From NCBI GenBank assembly GCA_001941135.1, contig MSHL01000047.1:1-39942 (forward strand): DNA of 39,942 nucleotides, in the 5' to 3' direction. The notes below the pieces were generated by a model that saw only the letters and a list, made by a program, of their open reading frames with translations, searched no databases and was not told where the DNA came from. Of the stretch, positions 16,726-24,610 are shown piece after piece; the stretch's first letter is position 1; the number at the start of each line of letters is the position of its first letter. The DNA comes from Ruminococcus sp. Zagget11 (GTDB lineage Bacteria; Bacillota; Clostridia; Oscillospirales; Ruminococcaceae). The position numbers and the translations under genes are program-made.

Positions 16726-17430
16726 TTATTTTTTACCGAAGCTTGGATATTTCTTATAATACTTTTCGTCCTCAAAAGCGAACATTCCCTTTTCCTGCTT
16801 TATTACCCATTTTTTCAGCGGCGTTTCGGTGAGGGGAATACAGATAAGCATCATTATTACAAACAGAATTGCGCACCAAAGCCAATCGCCTGCTGTGACA
16901 TTTTCAAGGTTGCTTGCAAGATATACCCCCGCAGGCAGGAACATCATCCATGAAGTGGCAAAGCCGGGGTGATAGATGGTTTTCTTGCCGTCCTTTCTTA
17001 GGAGAAAATAGGTGAATATTCCCGCACTTGTATGCGCCAGAACCTCAATAAAGCAAAGGAACATAATGCACAGTGCCGCAGCGTTTGAAAGATCCGTAAA
17101 AAAGCATATTACAAGATATACCAGCGGAATCCATTGCAGACCAATGTTTGTAATCATATCGGTAAGGCGGCTCATAGGGTAGCGATCCAATTGCCGCTTT
17201 TCTCCGTCCTTGGGTCCCAGTATGACATTATAAAAATGATGAAGTCCGCCGGGGAATTTCCACTCTTCAAGAACGTGGAACGGCATAATGACTGCCGCAA
17301 ATATACCGCCCTTTGCCCCTAAAGGCATATCCTCCCAGAAGATAGCCGCAGCAACGGCGGCAACAACGCCTGTGATACAGATAAAGATTATCCAGTCTAT
17401 ATCGCACCATTTATCCAGCTTAGTTTTCAT
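16726..17430 (-). CDS. HXXEE-domain membrane protein (second of pair)
   Basis: A 234-residue polytopic membrane protein with about six hydrophobic segments and the signature HVLEE (His52, Glu55, Glu56) followed by WKFPGG, the mark of HXXEE-domain proteins (function unknown; a metal-dependent membrane enzyme has been considered because of the conserved His and Glu). Its ATG overlaps the last four bases of the upstream homologous gene, so the two are translationally coupled. Both depend on a promoter inside a TetR-type operator. No substrate can be inferred. Confidence 0.78.
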   Translation of the reverse strand: MKTKLDKWCDIDWIIFICITGVVAAVAAAIFWEDMPLGAKGGIFAAVIMPFHVLEEWKFPGGLHHFYNVILGPKDGEKRQLDRYPMSRLTDMITNIGLQWIPLVYLVICFFTDLSNAAALCIMFLCFIEVLAHTSAGIFTYFLLRKDGKKTIYHPGFATSWMMFLPAGVYLASNLENVTAGDWLWCAILFVIMMLICIPLTETPLKKWVIKQEKGMFAFEDEKYYKKYPSFGKK

Positions 17431-18119
17431 GTCTTTTCCTCCTTCTCAATTTTAGCGGCTTTTCTTTCTTCCCAAAGTGCCTTGACGTGTTCCTTATTGT
17501 AGCCGTAAAGCTCCCTGCCCTCAAAGGGATAAGGGGAATTTTTATCCTTCATAAGGAGAATCGGAACGATAAACGTAAGCAGCAGCATAAGTATAGATCC
17601 GGGAATACCCCACCATAGCTGTCCCGCCTTATCGGGCATATATGTGCATACATACCAAATGTAATAGATTGCCACAGGTGTCTGCAGGAAAGCCGTAGAG
17701 GCAAGTCCGGGATTGTACTTGCTTTTCAGACGGAGATTCATGGCAATACCGTGACCGGGCAGCTGCCATACACCCGCCAACACCTGGCAAGCTCCCATCC
17801 AGATGAGATTGGGAAAACAAATGGGGATAATGTAGCTTAGGTAACAGAAGATAACGTTGCTTAAAAAGCTTTGACGCGCATTTAAGGGGTATCGCTCCGG
17901 GTGTTCGGTTTCTCCCAGTCCCGCCATATTTGATATAAGGGGAAAGCCGCCGGGGAAAGCGTATTCCTCAAATTGGTGCATGAGCATACCCATCCAACTG
18001 AAAATGAGTATAACCCGTATTTTGCTTAAATGATCGCAGCCCCACAGTCCCATTACAAAAGCAAGCACCACAAATAAAATACCGCCTATGTAATACCAGT
18101 TTCTTCGCCAGAATTTCAC
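17427..18119 (-). CDS. HXXEE-domain membrane protein (first of pair)
   Basis: A 230-residue polytopic membrane protein with the HXXEE signature as HQFEE (His48, Glu51, Glu52) followed by YAFPGGFP, and a later segment LPGHGIAMNLRLKSKYNPGLAST that matches a block in its partner (HTSAGIF, HPGFATSW). The open frame extends upstream, but GTG at 18119 is preceded by GGGAGG at ideal spacing and starts just before the first membrane segment. The pair looks like an old duplication that may form a heterodimer. Transcription starts from a strong promoter whose -35 lies inside the palindrome upstream. Confidence 0.78.
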   Translation of the reverse strand: MKFWRRNWYYIGGILFVVLAFVMGLWGCDHLSKIRVILIFSWMGMLMHQFEEYAFPGGFPLISNMAGLGETEHPERYPLNARQSFLSNVIFCYLSYIIPICFPNLIWMGACQVLAGVWQLPGHGIAMNLRLKSKYNPGLASTAFLQTPVAIYYIWYVCTYMPDKAGQLWWGIPGSILMLLLTFIVPILLMKDKNSPYPFEGRELYGYNKEHVKALWEERKAAKIEKEEKT

Positions 18120-18161
18120 TTTAAAACCTCCCAAAACAGATTGACAAATTGCCTTGATAAT

Positions 18162-18191
18162 ATTATAATATACATATAGACTTGAAGTCAA
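18162..18191 (-). promoter_or_regulatory. Promoter of the HXXEE gene pair
   Basis: On the minus strand TTGACT (18186-18191), 18 bases and TATAAT (18162-18167). The -35 element falls in the left arm of the 27-bp palindrome, so a bound repressor would block it. Confidence 0.75.
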
Positions 18192-18208
18192 CAGACTGTT
18201 GATTTCAA
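18182..18208. promoter_or_regulatory. 27-bp palindromic operator, likely for the TetR regulator
   Basis: A near-perfect palindrome centred on 18195. Only the central base and one symmetrical pair (18187/18203) break the symmetry; the arms are TTGAA-x-TCAACAG and CTGTTGA-x-TTCAA. Length and position between divergent genes are typical of TetR operators. A further TCAACA half-site lies at 18221-18226. Confidence 0.75.
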
Positions 18209-18286
18209 AATGATGTGTAGTCAACAAATATACACCGTTTTGTCGGCAAAGCAATAAATATCAATTATTTGGTGAGGTGCAAAGCT

Positions 18287-18820
18287 ATGGAAAATCAAAG
18301 AATACGACTAAGTAAAGCAATGCTGAAAAACGGATTGTTAAAGCTGTTGAAGGAAAAGTCGCTGAACGAGATAACAATTTGCGAGCTATGTGCCGTTTCG
18401 GGCATAAATCGTACCACATTTTATAAATATTACGGCAGTCAGGGGGAGCTTTTGTCTGAAATAGAATCGGATTTTCTGTCGCAGCTTGACGAGAATTTAA
18501 AGACGATAATAGCGCAAAGTCCCAATGCGATTTTGTCGGTTCTGAATCATCTGTATGAACAGCGTGATATTTTTCGTGTCCTTGTGCGTTCCGTACCCAT
18601 GTTGGAATTTGCTGTGCATTTATTTTCAATCCCGGAAATAGGTGTTATTTTTCGGAATATATCCGATGCAGACTGTCTGCCCCAAACAAAGGCTAAGTAT
18701 GTACAGCGGTTTATTTTCCAAGGCACATTCACGGTGCTTTGCGATTGGCTCAACAGTGAAAATCCCGAACCTGTTTCGGAAATTGCCGATGTGCTGTCTT
18801 TTCTGAAAAGCAAGCTGTAA
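18287..18820 (+). CDS. TetR/AcrR-family transcriptional regulator
   Basis: A 177-residue regulator with an N-terminal TetR helix-turn-helix (LSKAMLKNGLLKLLKEKSLNEITICELCAVSGINRTTFYKYYGSQGELL, about residues 8-56) and a ligand domain of the short TetR type found in many Firmicutes. The frame is open six codons upstream, but ATG 18287 is preceded by GAGGTG at good spacing. It is divergent from the HXXEE pair across a strong palindrome, so it probably represses the pair and perhaps itself. The ligand is unknown. Confidence 0.9.
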   Translation: MENQRIRLSKAMLKNGLLKLLKEKSLNEITICELCAVSGINRTTFYKYYGSQGELLSEIESDFLSQLDENLKTIIAQSPNAILSVLNHLYEQRDIFRVLVRSVPMLEFAVHLFSIPEIGVIFRNISDADCLPQTKAKYVQRFIFQGTFTVLCDWLNSENPEPVSEIADVLSFLKSKL

Positions 18821-18844
18821 ATGACCTTATCCCTCAAAAATAAT

Positions 18845-18892
18845 CGCACCTGTTTCCAAATATCGCCGTAAAGGTCGGTGGAAACAGGTGCG
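18845..18892. repeat. 13-bp inverted repeat, terminator-like, after tetR
   Basis: Perfect arms CGCACCTGTTTCC (18845-18857) and GGAAACAGGTGCG (18880-18892) enclose 22 bases that can pair partly inside. No T run follows, so it may be a barrier or processing hairpin rather than a full terminator. Confidence 0.6.
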
Positions 18893-18944
18893 GTTGTTTA
18901 CAGAAAGATTATATTATTCGCATTTATTCCGCTTTTGAATGTGG

Positions 18945-19004
18945 TATAATGATAGTGAACGATGAGGTTTGCAGATTTACTCCGCACAAGCCTCTTTATT
19001 TTTT
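18945..19004 (+). terminator. Extended -10 promoter-like site followed by a terminator
   Basis: TGGTATAAT (18942-18950) is followed by a hairpin, GAGGTTTG with CAAGCCTC (18964 to 18994), and TTTATTTTTTT. The hairpin is a plausible end for the tetR transcript; the promoter-like site could also give a very short RNA antisense to the end of the EamA gene. Confidence 0.45.
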
Positions 19005-19870
19005 TCATTGCTCACAATCATTGCGGCAATAACAAGGGCAATTCCCACAGCGGATTGGGGCGATGGTATTTCCCCGTACAGCGCCATACCGAAAACAGTG
19101 GCGGCTACAGGCTCTATTGAGGCTATTACCGCCGCCCTGCCGTTTTCCGTGTTCTCCAGTCCCTTTGAGTAGAGCATATAGGGCAGCACCGAGGCACATA
19201 CGGCGAAAGCTATGGTATATAGCAGCATTGCAGGCTTTAGGGTAATCATATTTCCCAAGGCACTGAAATCTGCGGTGAAAGCGGAAAATACGGCGGCTGC
19301 CGCAAACGACCACCCCGTCACCGTCAATGCGTCATATCCTCGGTTTATCGCCGTACGGCTGAATGTACTGTACAGTGAATATCCCACTGCCGAGCCAATG
19401 CCGAATAATATCCCCACGGGCGTTATGTCCTGCGCATCGCCCACAACTCCTGTAACAAGCACCAGTCCTGCAAGTGAAACGGCAATGGATATTATCTTTC
19501 TTTTAGTGACCCTCTCCTTGAAAAGCAGTACCGACAGCAGCATTACGAAAATCGGCGAGGTGTACAGTAGAATTGCGGCAGCGGAAAGAGACATGAGAGT
19601 TACTGCGGTGAAATAGCAATAGTTAAAGAAAACTATACTTAATAGTCCCATACCTATAAATATCCATATATCCCTTAATCTGAATTTCAGCAGCCTTTTA
19701 TCGTACAGAGCTGCCGCAGAAAGGGTAATAGCCGCCGTAATCAGGGAGCGTATGAACACAATACTCATAGAGGATATTCCGCAGTCTTCAAATTTTCTTA
19801 CAAAAATACCCAGAGTACCCCACAGACAGCCTGCTGCGGCTATCAGCAGGGGAGATAGCTTTTTGGACAT
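18977..19870 (-). CDS. EamA/DMT-superfamily transporter
   Basis: A 297-residue drug/metabolite transporter with ten predicted membrane segments in two EamA repeats (first: LLIAAAGCLWGTLGIFVRKF; second: GILFGIGSAVGYSLYSTF). Members export or import amino acids, nucleobases and other small molecules. The frame begins 15 codons earlier, but ATG 19870 with GGTGAT upstream gives the expected N-terminus. It is divergent from the PucR gene with only 34 bases between start codons, so it may be under PucR control and export a product of the adjacent catabolic genes; that link is inference. Confidence 0.87.
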   Translation of the reverse strand: MSKKLSPLLIAAAGCLWGTLGIFVRKFEDCGISSMSIVFIRSLITAAITLSAAALYDKRLLKFRLRDIWIFIGMGLLSIVFFNYCYFTAVTLMSLSAAAILLYTSPIFVMLLSVLLFKERVTKRKIISIAVSLAGLVLVTGVVGDAQDITPVGILFGIGSAVGYSLYSTFSRTAINRGYDALTVTGWSFAAAAVFSAFTADFSALGNMITLKPAMLLYTIAFAVCASVLPYMLYSKGLENTENGRAAVIASIEPVAATVFGMALYGEIPSPQSAVGIALVIAAMIVSNEKNKEACAE

Positions 19871-19904
19871 GAAATCACCTTTTTTCTTTGCGGAGGGATA
19901 AGTT

Positions 19905-21113
19905 ATGAATATCAAATGCAGAAATCTTTCCGAGCTTAAATGCTTTGAACGTATCAGCCTTGTGGCGGGGGAGGGAGGTCTTGACCATATTATTTCATGG
20001 GTTTACATAAATCAAGACGTCAGTGTCAGTGACTGGATTCACGGCGGTGAGCTTGTTTTTATCACAGGTATGGAGGACGGCTTTTCCGATAAAAACCTTA
20101 TTTCCATAACCCGTGAATGTGTGGAAAATGCGGCATCAGGCATCGTTATACTTATAAATCCCGAGCATATAAGGGAAATTCCGAGGGAGGTTATAGAAAT
20201 AGCCGAAAACGAGGATATGCCCCTTTATGAAATGCCGTGGGAGCTAAAGCTTGTGGACGTCACCAAGGAAATTGCCGATATGCTTATACTCAATCGCTTT
20301 AACGAGAGGAGTATAGCGGCATTTTTCTCGGGTCTGCTTTTTACAAACCGCATTTCTCTTTCCTCGGTCAGGAGTATGGGGATACATTGCGGTGTTGATG
20401 TGGATTCGGACGCCGCAATGCTGATAATACGTCCTGTCGGCGATGAGGATCTGCCACAGGGGGACTATGACAACATACTTTCATCTCTTAGCAGAACCAT
20501 TGAAAACAGCCTTTACGCCAAGGGGATAAATATTGTTATCAGCACATACATGAACGAAATTTTCGGATATATGGTATGCAATAACAGCGAGCTGTCGGTA
20601 ATTTGCAAGGAGCTGAACCGAATATGCAATGATTTTTTTGAAAAGCAAAGCGGTGCTAAGATATACGGCGGTATAGGCAGAGCGGACACGGGAGCGGAGA
20701 GCTTCAGAAAAAGCTATGCGGAGGCAAAACAAACCCTTGAGGCTGCCGAGAGCAGCAGCGAAAGCGTACATATTGCCCTTTATTCACAGCTGGGAATAAT
20801 CCGCTTGCTTACGGCACAGGGAAAGACCGAGGAGTTAAGAGATTATTGCTATACAACCCTTATGCCCCTTATAGACAGCGATAAGCAGCGTGGTACGGAA
20901 TATGTGAAAACCTTAGAGGTATACCTGAACTGCAACTGCAACCTTGTTAAGGCGGCGGAGGATTTATTTGTACACAGGAACACTATGGTTTATCGGGTTG
21001 AGAAGATAAAGTCCCTTTTGGAGATTGATTTTAACGATATGACCGCAAAGAGCGAGTGTGTAAACGCACTGCGTATTATGCGGCATTTCGGGATAAATCT
21101 AAACGATTTTTAG
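19905..21113 (+). CDS. PucR-family transcriptional regulator
   Basis: A 402-residue regulator with the PucR arrangement: N-terminal PucR domain (residues 1-120: ERISLVAGEGGLDHIISWVYINQD, GGELVFITG, ENDMPLYEMPWELKLVDVTKEI), a central GGDEF-like domain (CdaR type) and a C-terminal HTH_30 domain (TLEVYLNCNCNLVKAAEDLFVHRNTMVYRVEKIKSLL). PucR proteins usually activate purine or other nitrogen-compound catabolism. GGAGGG precedes the ATG. It lies next to creatininase-family, importer and deaminase genes, so it is the likely regulator of the island; the GCAAGAT inverted repeat before the importer promoter is a candidate binding site. Confidence 0.92.
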   Translation: MNIKCRNLSELKCFERISLVAGEGGLDHIISWVYINQDVSVSDWIHGGELVFITGMEDGFSDKNLISITRECVENAASGIVILINPEHIREIPREVIEIAENEDMPLYEMPWELKLVDVTKEIADMLILNRFNERSIAAFFSGLLFTNRISLSSVRSMGIHCGVDVDSDAAMLIIRPVGDEDLPQGDYDNILSSLSRTIENSLYAKGINIVISTYMNEIFGYMVCNNSELSVICKELNRICNDFFEKQSGAKIYGGIGRADTGAESFRKSYAEAKQTLEAAESSSESVHIALYSQLGIIRLLTAQGKTEELRDYCYTTLMPLIDSDKQRGTEYVKTLEVYLNCNCNLVKAAEDLFVHRNTMVYRVEKIKSLLEIDFNDMTAKSECVNALRIMRHFGINLNDF

Positions 21114-21152
21114 CAATGTGCAGTCGTACTTTACCGACTGCACATTGCTTTT
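21112..21152. terminator. Bidirectional terminator between pucR and the creatininase gene
   Basis: A perfect 15-bp stem, AGCAATGTGCAGTCG with its complement (21112-21126 and 21135-21149), has an eight-base loop and TTTT after it. It starts inside the pucR stop codon and lies just beyond the convergent creatininase gene. Confidence 0.82.
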
Positions 21153-21153
21153 G

Positions 21154-21909
21154 CTACTTAGTGTATTTTTCGATTATCTTTACAAATTCGGCTACAGCGG
21201 CATCGGTGATGATTTTCCCCTTTTCAGCGGAGGAACCCTTTGCACTTGCCAATGCACCGCTTTCGGGAACCATTCCCTTTACAATGGGGTATTTGTGGTA
21301 GGGCAGCGGTTCAAAGCCCGTTTCCGAGGGAATTTTGTCCTCACGCACAAGCTGCGGAGCTAAATAGAGCATAAGGGAGGTTTCGGTTATTGCCGCGTGC
21401 TCCAACGCCCAGCCGGGGAAGGGTACGTCCTCAAAAACCCTGTCGATAATATCCTGTGAAAGTACATCCCACCAGTTGGATTCAAGAATAACGGTTTCGG
21501 GATATTTCCTTGATACTATATCTATGGCTTCAAGCAGGAAAGCTTCGTTTTCAAAATGTGCATTATTTACGAAAATCAGCTTAACCCCATCGCGGCAAAG
21601 CTCCTCCAGTATATCCGCCGCAAGGGAAATAACCGTCTGTCCCGAAAGGTCAATTGTTCCGGGGAAAAGAGGACCGCCGCCGCTGAGAGGCTTGGATTTA
21701 TAGCCGTATGTCAATGTAGGCGCTACTACGGCATCTATTTTCTCCGCCAGCTTAACGGAAATTTCCTCTGCGATAAGGGAATCGATTATAAGGGGGAGGT
21801 GGTGGCTGTGCTGCTCCACAGAACCCACGGGAAGTATTACCCCGTGGCTTTTCTTTTCTTCAAATTCCCTCCATGTCATATACTTCATATATACATTATT
21901 TCCGTTCAT
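21154..21909 (-). CDS. Creatininase-family amidohydrolase
   Basis: A 251-residue member of the creatininase (creatinine amidohydrolase) family, metal-dependent enzymes that open cyclic amides; relatives include FAPy deformylase ArfB and inosose hydrolase IolN. Seen in sequence: the metal motif PVGSVEQHSHHLPLIID (Glu32, His34, Asp43), VNNAHFENEA in place of the NGHGGN-type loop, and EHAAITETS with the second metal/catalytic acid. The ATG follows GAGGGAG. It faces pucR and is divergent from the importer-deaminase operon, suggesting a role in the same pathway, such as hydrolysing creatinine or a cyclic deamination product. Exact substrate is unknown. Confidence 0.85.
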   Translation of the reverse strand: MNGNNVYMKYMTWREFEEKKSHGVILPVGSVEQHSHHLPLIIDSLIAEEISVKLAEKIDAVVAPTLTYGYKSKPLSGGGPLFPGTIDLSGQTVISLAADILEELCRDGVKLIFVNNAHFENEAFLLEAIDIVSRKYPETVILESNWWDVLSQDIIDRVFEDVPFPGWALEHAAITETSLMLYLAPQLVREDKIPSETGFEPLPYHKYPIVKGMVPESGALASAKGSSAEKGKIITDAAVAEFVKIIEKYTK

Positions 21910-22070
21910 TAATGAACACTCCCTCGATATTATATTTTATTATAATGGATTTACGTGAATAGCACCTCGAAAATGCAAGAAATTAAATATAAAATTGCAT
22001 ATTTTCAAGGTTCGTAACTTTATTATACTATAAATTTAGGGAAATTTTCAACGTACTCACAGTACAAAAA

Positions 22071-22094
22071 GCAAGATTTAATTTTGTATCTTGC
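22071..22094. promoter_or_regulatory. Inverted repeat upstream of the importer promoter
   Basis: GCAAGAT (22071-22077) and ATCTTGC (22088-22094) form a perfect inverted repeat ending five bases before the -35, about -64 to -41 from the predicted start. GCAAGA also occurs at 21975-21980. The position suits an activator such as PucR. Confidence 0.5.
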
Positions 22095-22099
22095 ATACA

Positions 22100-22128
22100 G
22101 TGACTTTTTGCTTGGGCGGTGATATAAT
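22100..22128 (+). promoter_or_regulatory. Extended -10 promoter of the importer-deaminase operon
   Basis: GTGACT (22100-22105), 17 bases and TATAAT (22123-22128) with TGA before the -10. The weak -35 fits dependence on an activator. Transcription would start near 22135, leaving a leader of about 118 bases. Confidence 0.7.
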
Positions 22129-22134
22129 GTAACC

Positions 22135-22252
22135 ATGCTGATACGGAGATATCGGCAGCAGCAAAGAAAATGTACACGAACAGCAACGGCGCTATTCCCC
22201 CTTAGGGAGATAGCGCCGCTTTTTGACCGTGTACCGAAAGGAGAGAGGTATC
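22135..22252 (+). ncRNA. Structured leader with terminator, candidate riboswitch or attenuator
   Basis: The leader starts with a hairpin, GCTGATA / TATCGGC-type (22137-22143 and 22150-22156, one G-U) with loop CGGAGA. GTACACG (22172-22178) pairs with CGTGTAC (22228-22234) around an intrinsic terminator. The seven-mer GGAGATA occurs in the first hairpin (22145-22151) and again in the 3' arm of the terminator (22206-22212), so the first hairpin can compete for the terminator's 5' arm. No open frame or T-box element was seen. I could not assign it to a known class. Confidence 0.55.
22187..22224 (+). terminator. Intrinsic terminator inside the importer leader
   Basis: CGGCGCTAT / ATAGCGCCG (22187-22195 and 22210-22218) extended by TCCC / GGGA with one bulged G, then CTTTTT. 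It lies 28 bases before the potA-like ATG, so it must be read through for operon expression. Confidence 0.85.
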
Positions 22253-23410
22253 ATGTCAACTATAGGACAGAGCATAAAGATTGAGAATGTCAGCAAATTC
22301 TATGGCAGCTTTCAGGCGCTGGATACGGTTTCCCTTGAAGCGGCGCCCGGCAAATTTCTCACAATACTCGGTTCAAGCGGCTCCGGTAAAACAACTTTGC
22401 TGAAGATCATTGCGGGATTTGAAGCGGCTAACAGCGGTCAGATCTTTATCAACGGCGAGGACGTGGCGCGGAAAAAAGCATATGAGAGAAATATAGGTAT
22501 GCTTTTCCAGAATTATGCGCTGTTTCCCCATATGACAGTGGAGGAGAATATAGCATATCCCTTGAAGCTGCGGAAATGCTCAAAGGCTGAAATAGGAGAA
22601 AGGGTAAACGACATTATCAAGCTGGTAAAGCTTGACGGAATGGAAAAACGCTTGCCAAAGCAGCTTTCCGGCGGTCAGCAGCAAAGATGTGCGCTGGCGA
22701 GGGCTATCGTCTATAATCCGCCGCTGCTGCTTTTGGATGAACCCTTAGGCGCTCTTGACAAGAATTTGCGCCACGAAATGCAGTTTGAGATAAAGCGCAT
22801 ACAGAATGAGCTTGGTATAACCACCATAAGCGTTACCCACGATCAAGAGGAAGCGCTTACCATGTCGGATAAAATCTGCATTATGAGCCACGGTGTTATA
22901 CAGCAATGCTCCTCCCCGGAGGAGATTTACGAAGAGCCTAAGAACCAATTTGTAGCCGAGTTTATAGGCAATACAAACCTTATAAAGGGCGTAGTGGAGT
23001 CAAAGAAAAAGGAATCGGATTGCTGGGTCAGCATGGTGAAAACAGGCTTGACGGAGGAGCTTATCCGAGTTGAGGAGCCTCTCGACCGCAGACAGTATAA
23101 TCTTGATGATGTACTGCTTGCCCTGCGTCCCGAGCTTATTCACCTTATGAAGGAGAGGGAGGGACATATCAATTCCTTCCGCGCTTCGATAGTGAACAGC
23201 GTTTATATGGGCGATTACTACAGGGTGCTTGTAAAGACCCGCGATTCAAGCGAGCTGAGCGTTAAGATTTCTCCGGAAGCATACAGAAAGTATGCGGGTG
23301 AAAAGGAGCTGGAGTTTTTCTTTAATGCCAACTGCGTTACTACAATTTACGAAAAGGAAAAGGGCGTTATACTTAAAACGGTGGAGGATAGGTTTATACC
23401 TGCCGCTTAA
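22253..23410 (+). CDS. ABC transporter ATP-binding protein, PotA type
   Basis: A 385-residue ATPase subunit of the polyamine/iron/opine importer class. Walker A is GSSGSGKTT (residues 40-48), the signature LSGGQQQR (138-145), Walker B LLLLDEP (158-164), and the H-loop SVTHDQEEA follows. A C-terminal TOBE-like regulatory domain takes up residues from about 250. ATG 22253 is preceded by AAAGGAGAGAGG; an earlier in-frame ATG would overlap the terminator. It is the first gene of a five-gene operon with binding protein, two permeases and a CodA-type deaminase. Confidence 0.93.
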   Translation: MSTIGQSIKIENVSKFYGSFQALDTVSLEAAPGKFLTILGSSGSGKTTLLKIIAGFEAANSGQIFINGEDVARKKAYERNIGMLFQNYALFPHMTVEENIAYPLKLRKCSKAEIGERVNDIIKLVKLDGMEKRLPKQLSGGQQQRCALARAIVYNPPLLLLDEPLGALDKNLRHEMQFEIKRIQNELGITTISVTHDQEEALTMSDKICIMSHGVIQQCSSPEEIYEEPKNQFVAEFIGNTNLIKGVVESKKKESDCWVSMVKTGLTEELIRVEEPLDRRQYNLDDVLLALRPELIHLMKEREGHINSFRASIVNSVYMGDYYRVLVKTRDSSELSVKISPEAYRKYAGEKELEFFFNANCVTTIYEKEKGVILKTVEDRFIPAA

Positions 23411-23458
23411 GCGTTCGTTGAATGATAGGGCGATGCCCGATTTAAGGAGGAGTTTAGT

Positions 23459-24532
23459 ATGAAAAGGAAATATGTGAAGATGATGGCTGCTTTTATGGCG
23501 GTAACAATGGTTTCTGCAATGGCTTGCAGCTGCAGTGATCCCTCATCGTCGGATTCGACAGATAGTGAGAGCGGCGATACGGGAAAGCTTGTATTCGTTA
23601 ACTGGGGCGGTACAAATACCGATGCCCGCATTGCCTCCGCTGTTGAACCCTTTGAGGAGCTGACGGGAATAGAGGTAACGGTAGTTACACCCAGCGATTA
23701 TGCTAAGCTTATTTCTATGGTTGAGAATAATACCACCGAGTGGGATATAATGAACTGCGACCTTTACTGGGGCGCTTATGCAGGCGAACAGGGCTATCTG
23801 GAGGCTATTGACTATGACGTAGTTACTACGAGGATAGACGAGGAAGCACAGCTTGAATATGTAATGGGTGCGGAAACATATACGTCCGTTATTGCATGGA
23901 ACACCACAAAGTATGATGAATCCACTGCACCTCAAAGCTGGGAGGATTTCTTTGATACGGAAAAATATCCCGGTAAGCGTGCGGTATGGCAGTATCCGGT
24001 AACGGTGCTTGAAGCTGCGCTGCTTGCGGACGGCGTTCCTATGGATGAGCTTTATCCTCTTGACCTGGACAGAGCCTTTGCAAAGCTTGATACAATCAAG
24101 GACAGCATTGTATGGTGGACAAAGGGAGCGGAGCCGTCACAGATGCTGGCAACAGGTGAAGCCGATATTGCCCTTGCATGGAGCGGAAGAATTGCCACTG
24201 CAAGAGATGAGGGATCGCCCGTTGATATGAATTACAACGAGGGTATAATCATCGCCGCAGGCTGGGTTATCCCCAAGAATGCCCCAAACAAGGAAAATGC
24301 AATGAAGTTCCTTGAATTTATAAGCGAGGCTGAACAGCAGCACGGCTTCTCGGAGCTTATTCCTTACGGTTCTACCAACCCCGAGGCGGTAGCGCTTATG
24401 AGCGATGAAATGAAGGTCGAGCTTGGTCAGTCCGAGGAACAGCTTGAAAATGAAATGTATCTGGACAGCAGCTACTGGGCTGAATATCTTCCCGAGGTAG
24501 AGGAGAGATTTAACGCATGGCTTGTTTCCTAA
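23459..24532 (+). CDS. ABC transporter substrate-binding lipoprotein, PotD type
   Basis: A 357-residue solute-binding lipoprotein with a signal peptide ending in MACSCS (Cys23 or Cys25 lipidated), a Ser/Asp-rich linker and a PotD/PotF-type fold (KLVFVNWGGTNTD, PFEELTGIEVTVV, YTSVIAWNTTKYD, PQSWEDFFDTEKYPGKRAVW, GEADIALAWSGRI, GWVIPKNAPNKENAMKFLEFI). TAAGGAGG precedes the ATG. The family binds polyamines, but many members take other cationic or N-rich ligands. The neighbouring deaminase suggests a cyclic nitrogen compound as ligand; this is inference. Confidence 0.9.
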   Translation: MKRKYVKMMAAFMAVTMVSAMACSCSDPSSSDSTDSESGDTGKLVFVNWGGTNTDARIASAVEPFEELTGIEVTVVTPSDYAKLISMVENNTTEWDIMNCDLYWGAYAGEQGYLEAIDYDVVTTRIDEEAQLEYVMGAETYTSVIAWNTTKYDESTAPQSWEDFFDTEKYPGKRAVWQYPVTVLEAALLADGVPMDELYPLDLDRAFAKLDTIKDSIVWWTKGAEPSQMLATGEADIALAWSGRIATARDEGSPVDMNYNEGIIIAAGWVIPKNAPNKENAMKFLEFISEAEQQHGFSELIPYGSTNPEAVALMSDEMKVELGQSEEQLENEMYLDSSYWAEYLPEVEERFNAWLVS

Positions 24533-24550
24533 GACGATAGAAAAACATAT

Positions 24551-24581
24551 GGCGGCAGCGGGGAATACTCCGCTGTCAGCC
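24551..24581 (+). other. Stem-loop between binding-protein and permease genes
   Basis: CAGCGG / CCGCTG (24556-24561 and 24570-24575) within GGC / GCC lies in the 78-base gap after the binding-protein gene. No T run follows. It resembles in position the hairpin after the sugar-binding-protein gene. Confidence 0.55.
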
Positions 24582-24610
24582 GAGTTTGGTTCTATAGGGG
24601 AGTGATTGCT

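Noticed and set aside
18845-18892. Inverted repeat as a transposon end or attachment site
   Set aside because: It stands alone, without a second copy, target duplication or recombinase gene; a transcript hairpin is simpler.
22135-22252. Assigning the leader to a guanidine riboswitch class because of an ACGG in the first hairpin
   Set aside because: The loop and stems do not fit the mini-ykkC tetraloop pattern, and I cannot recall enough of the guanidine-IV consensus to claim it.
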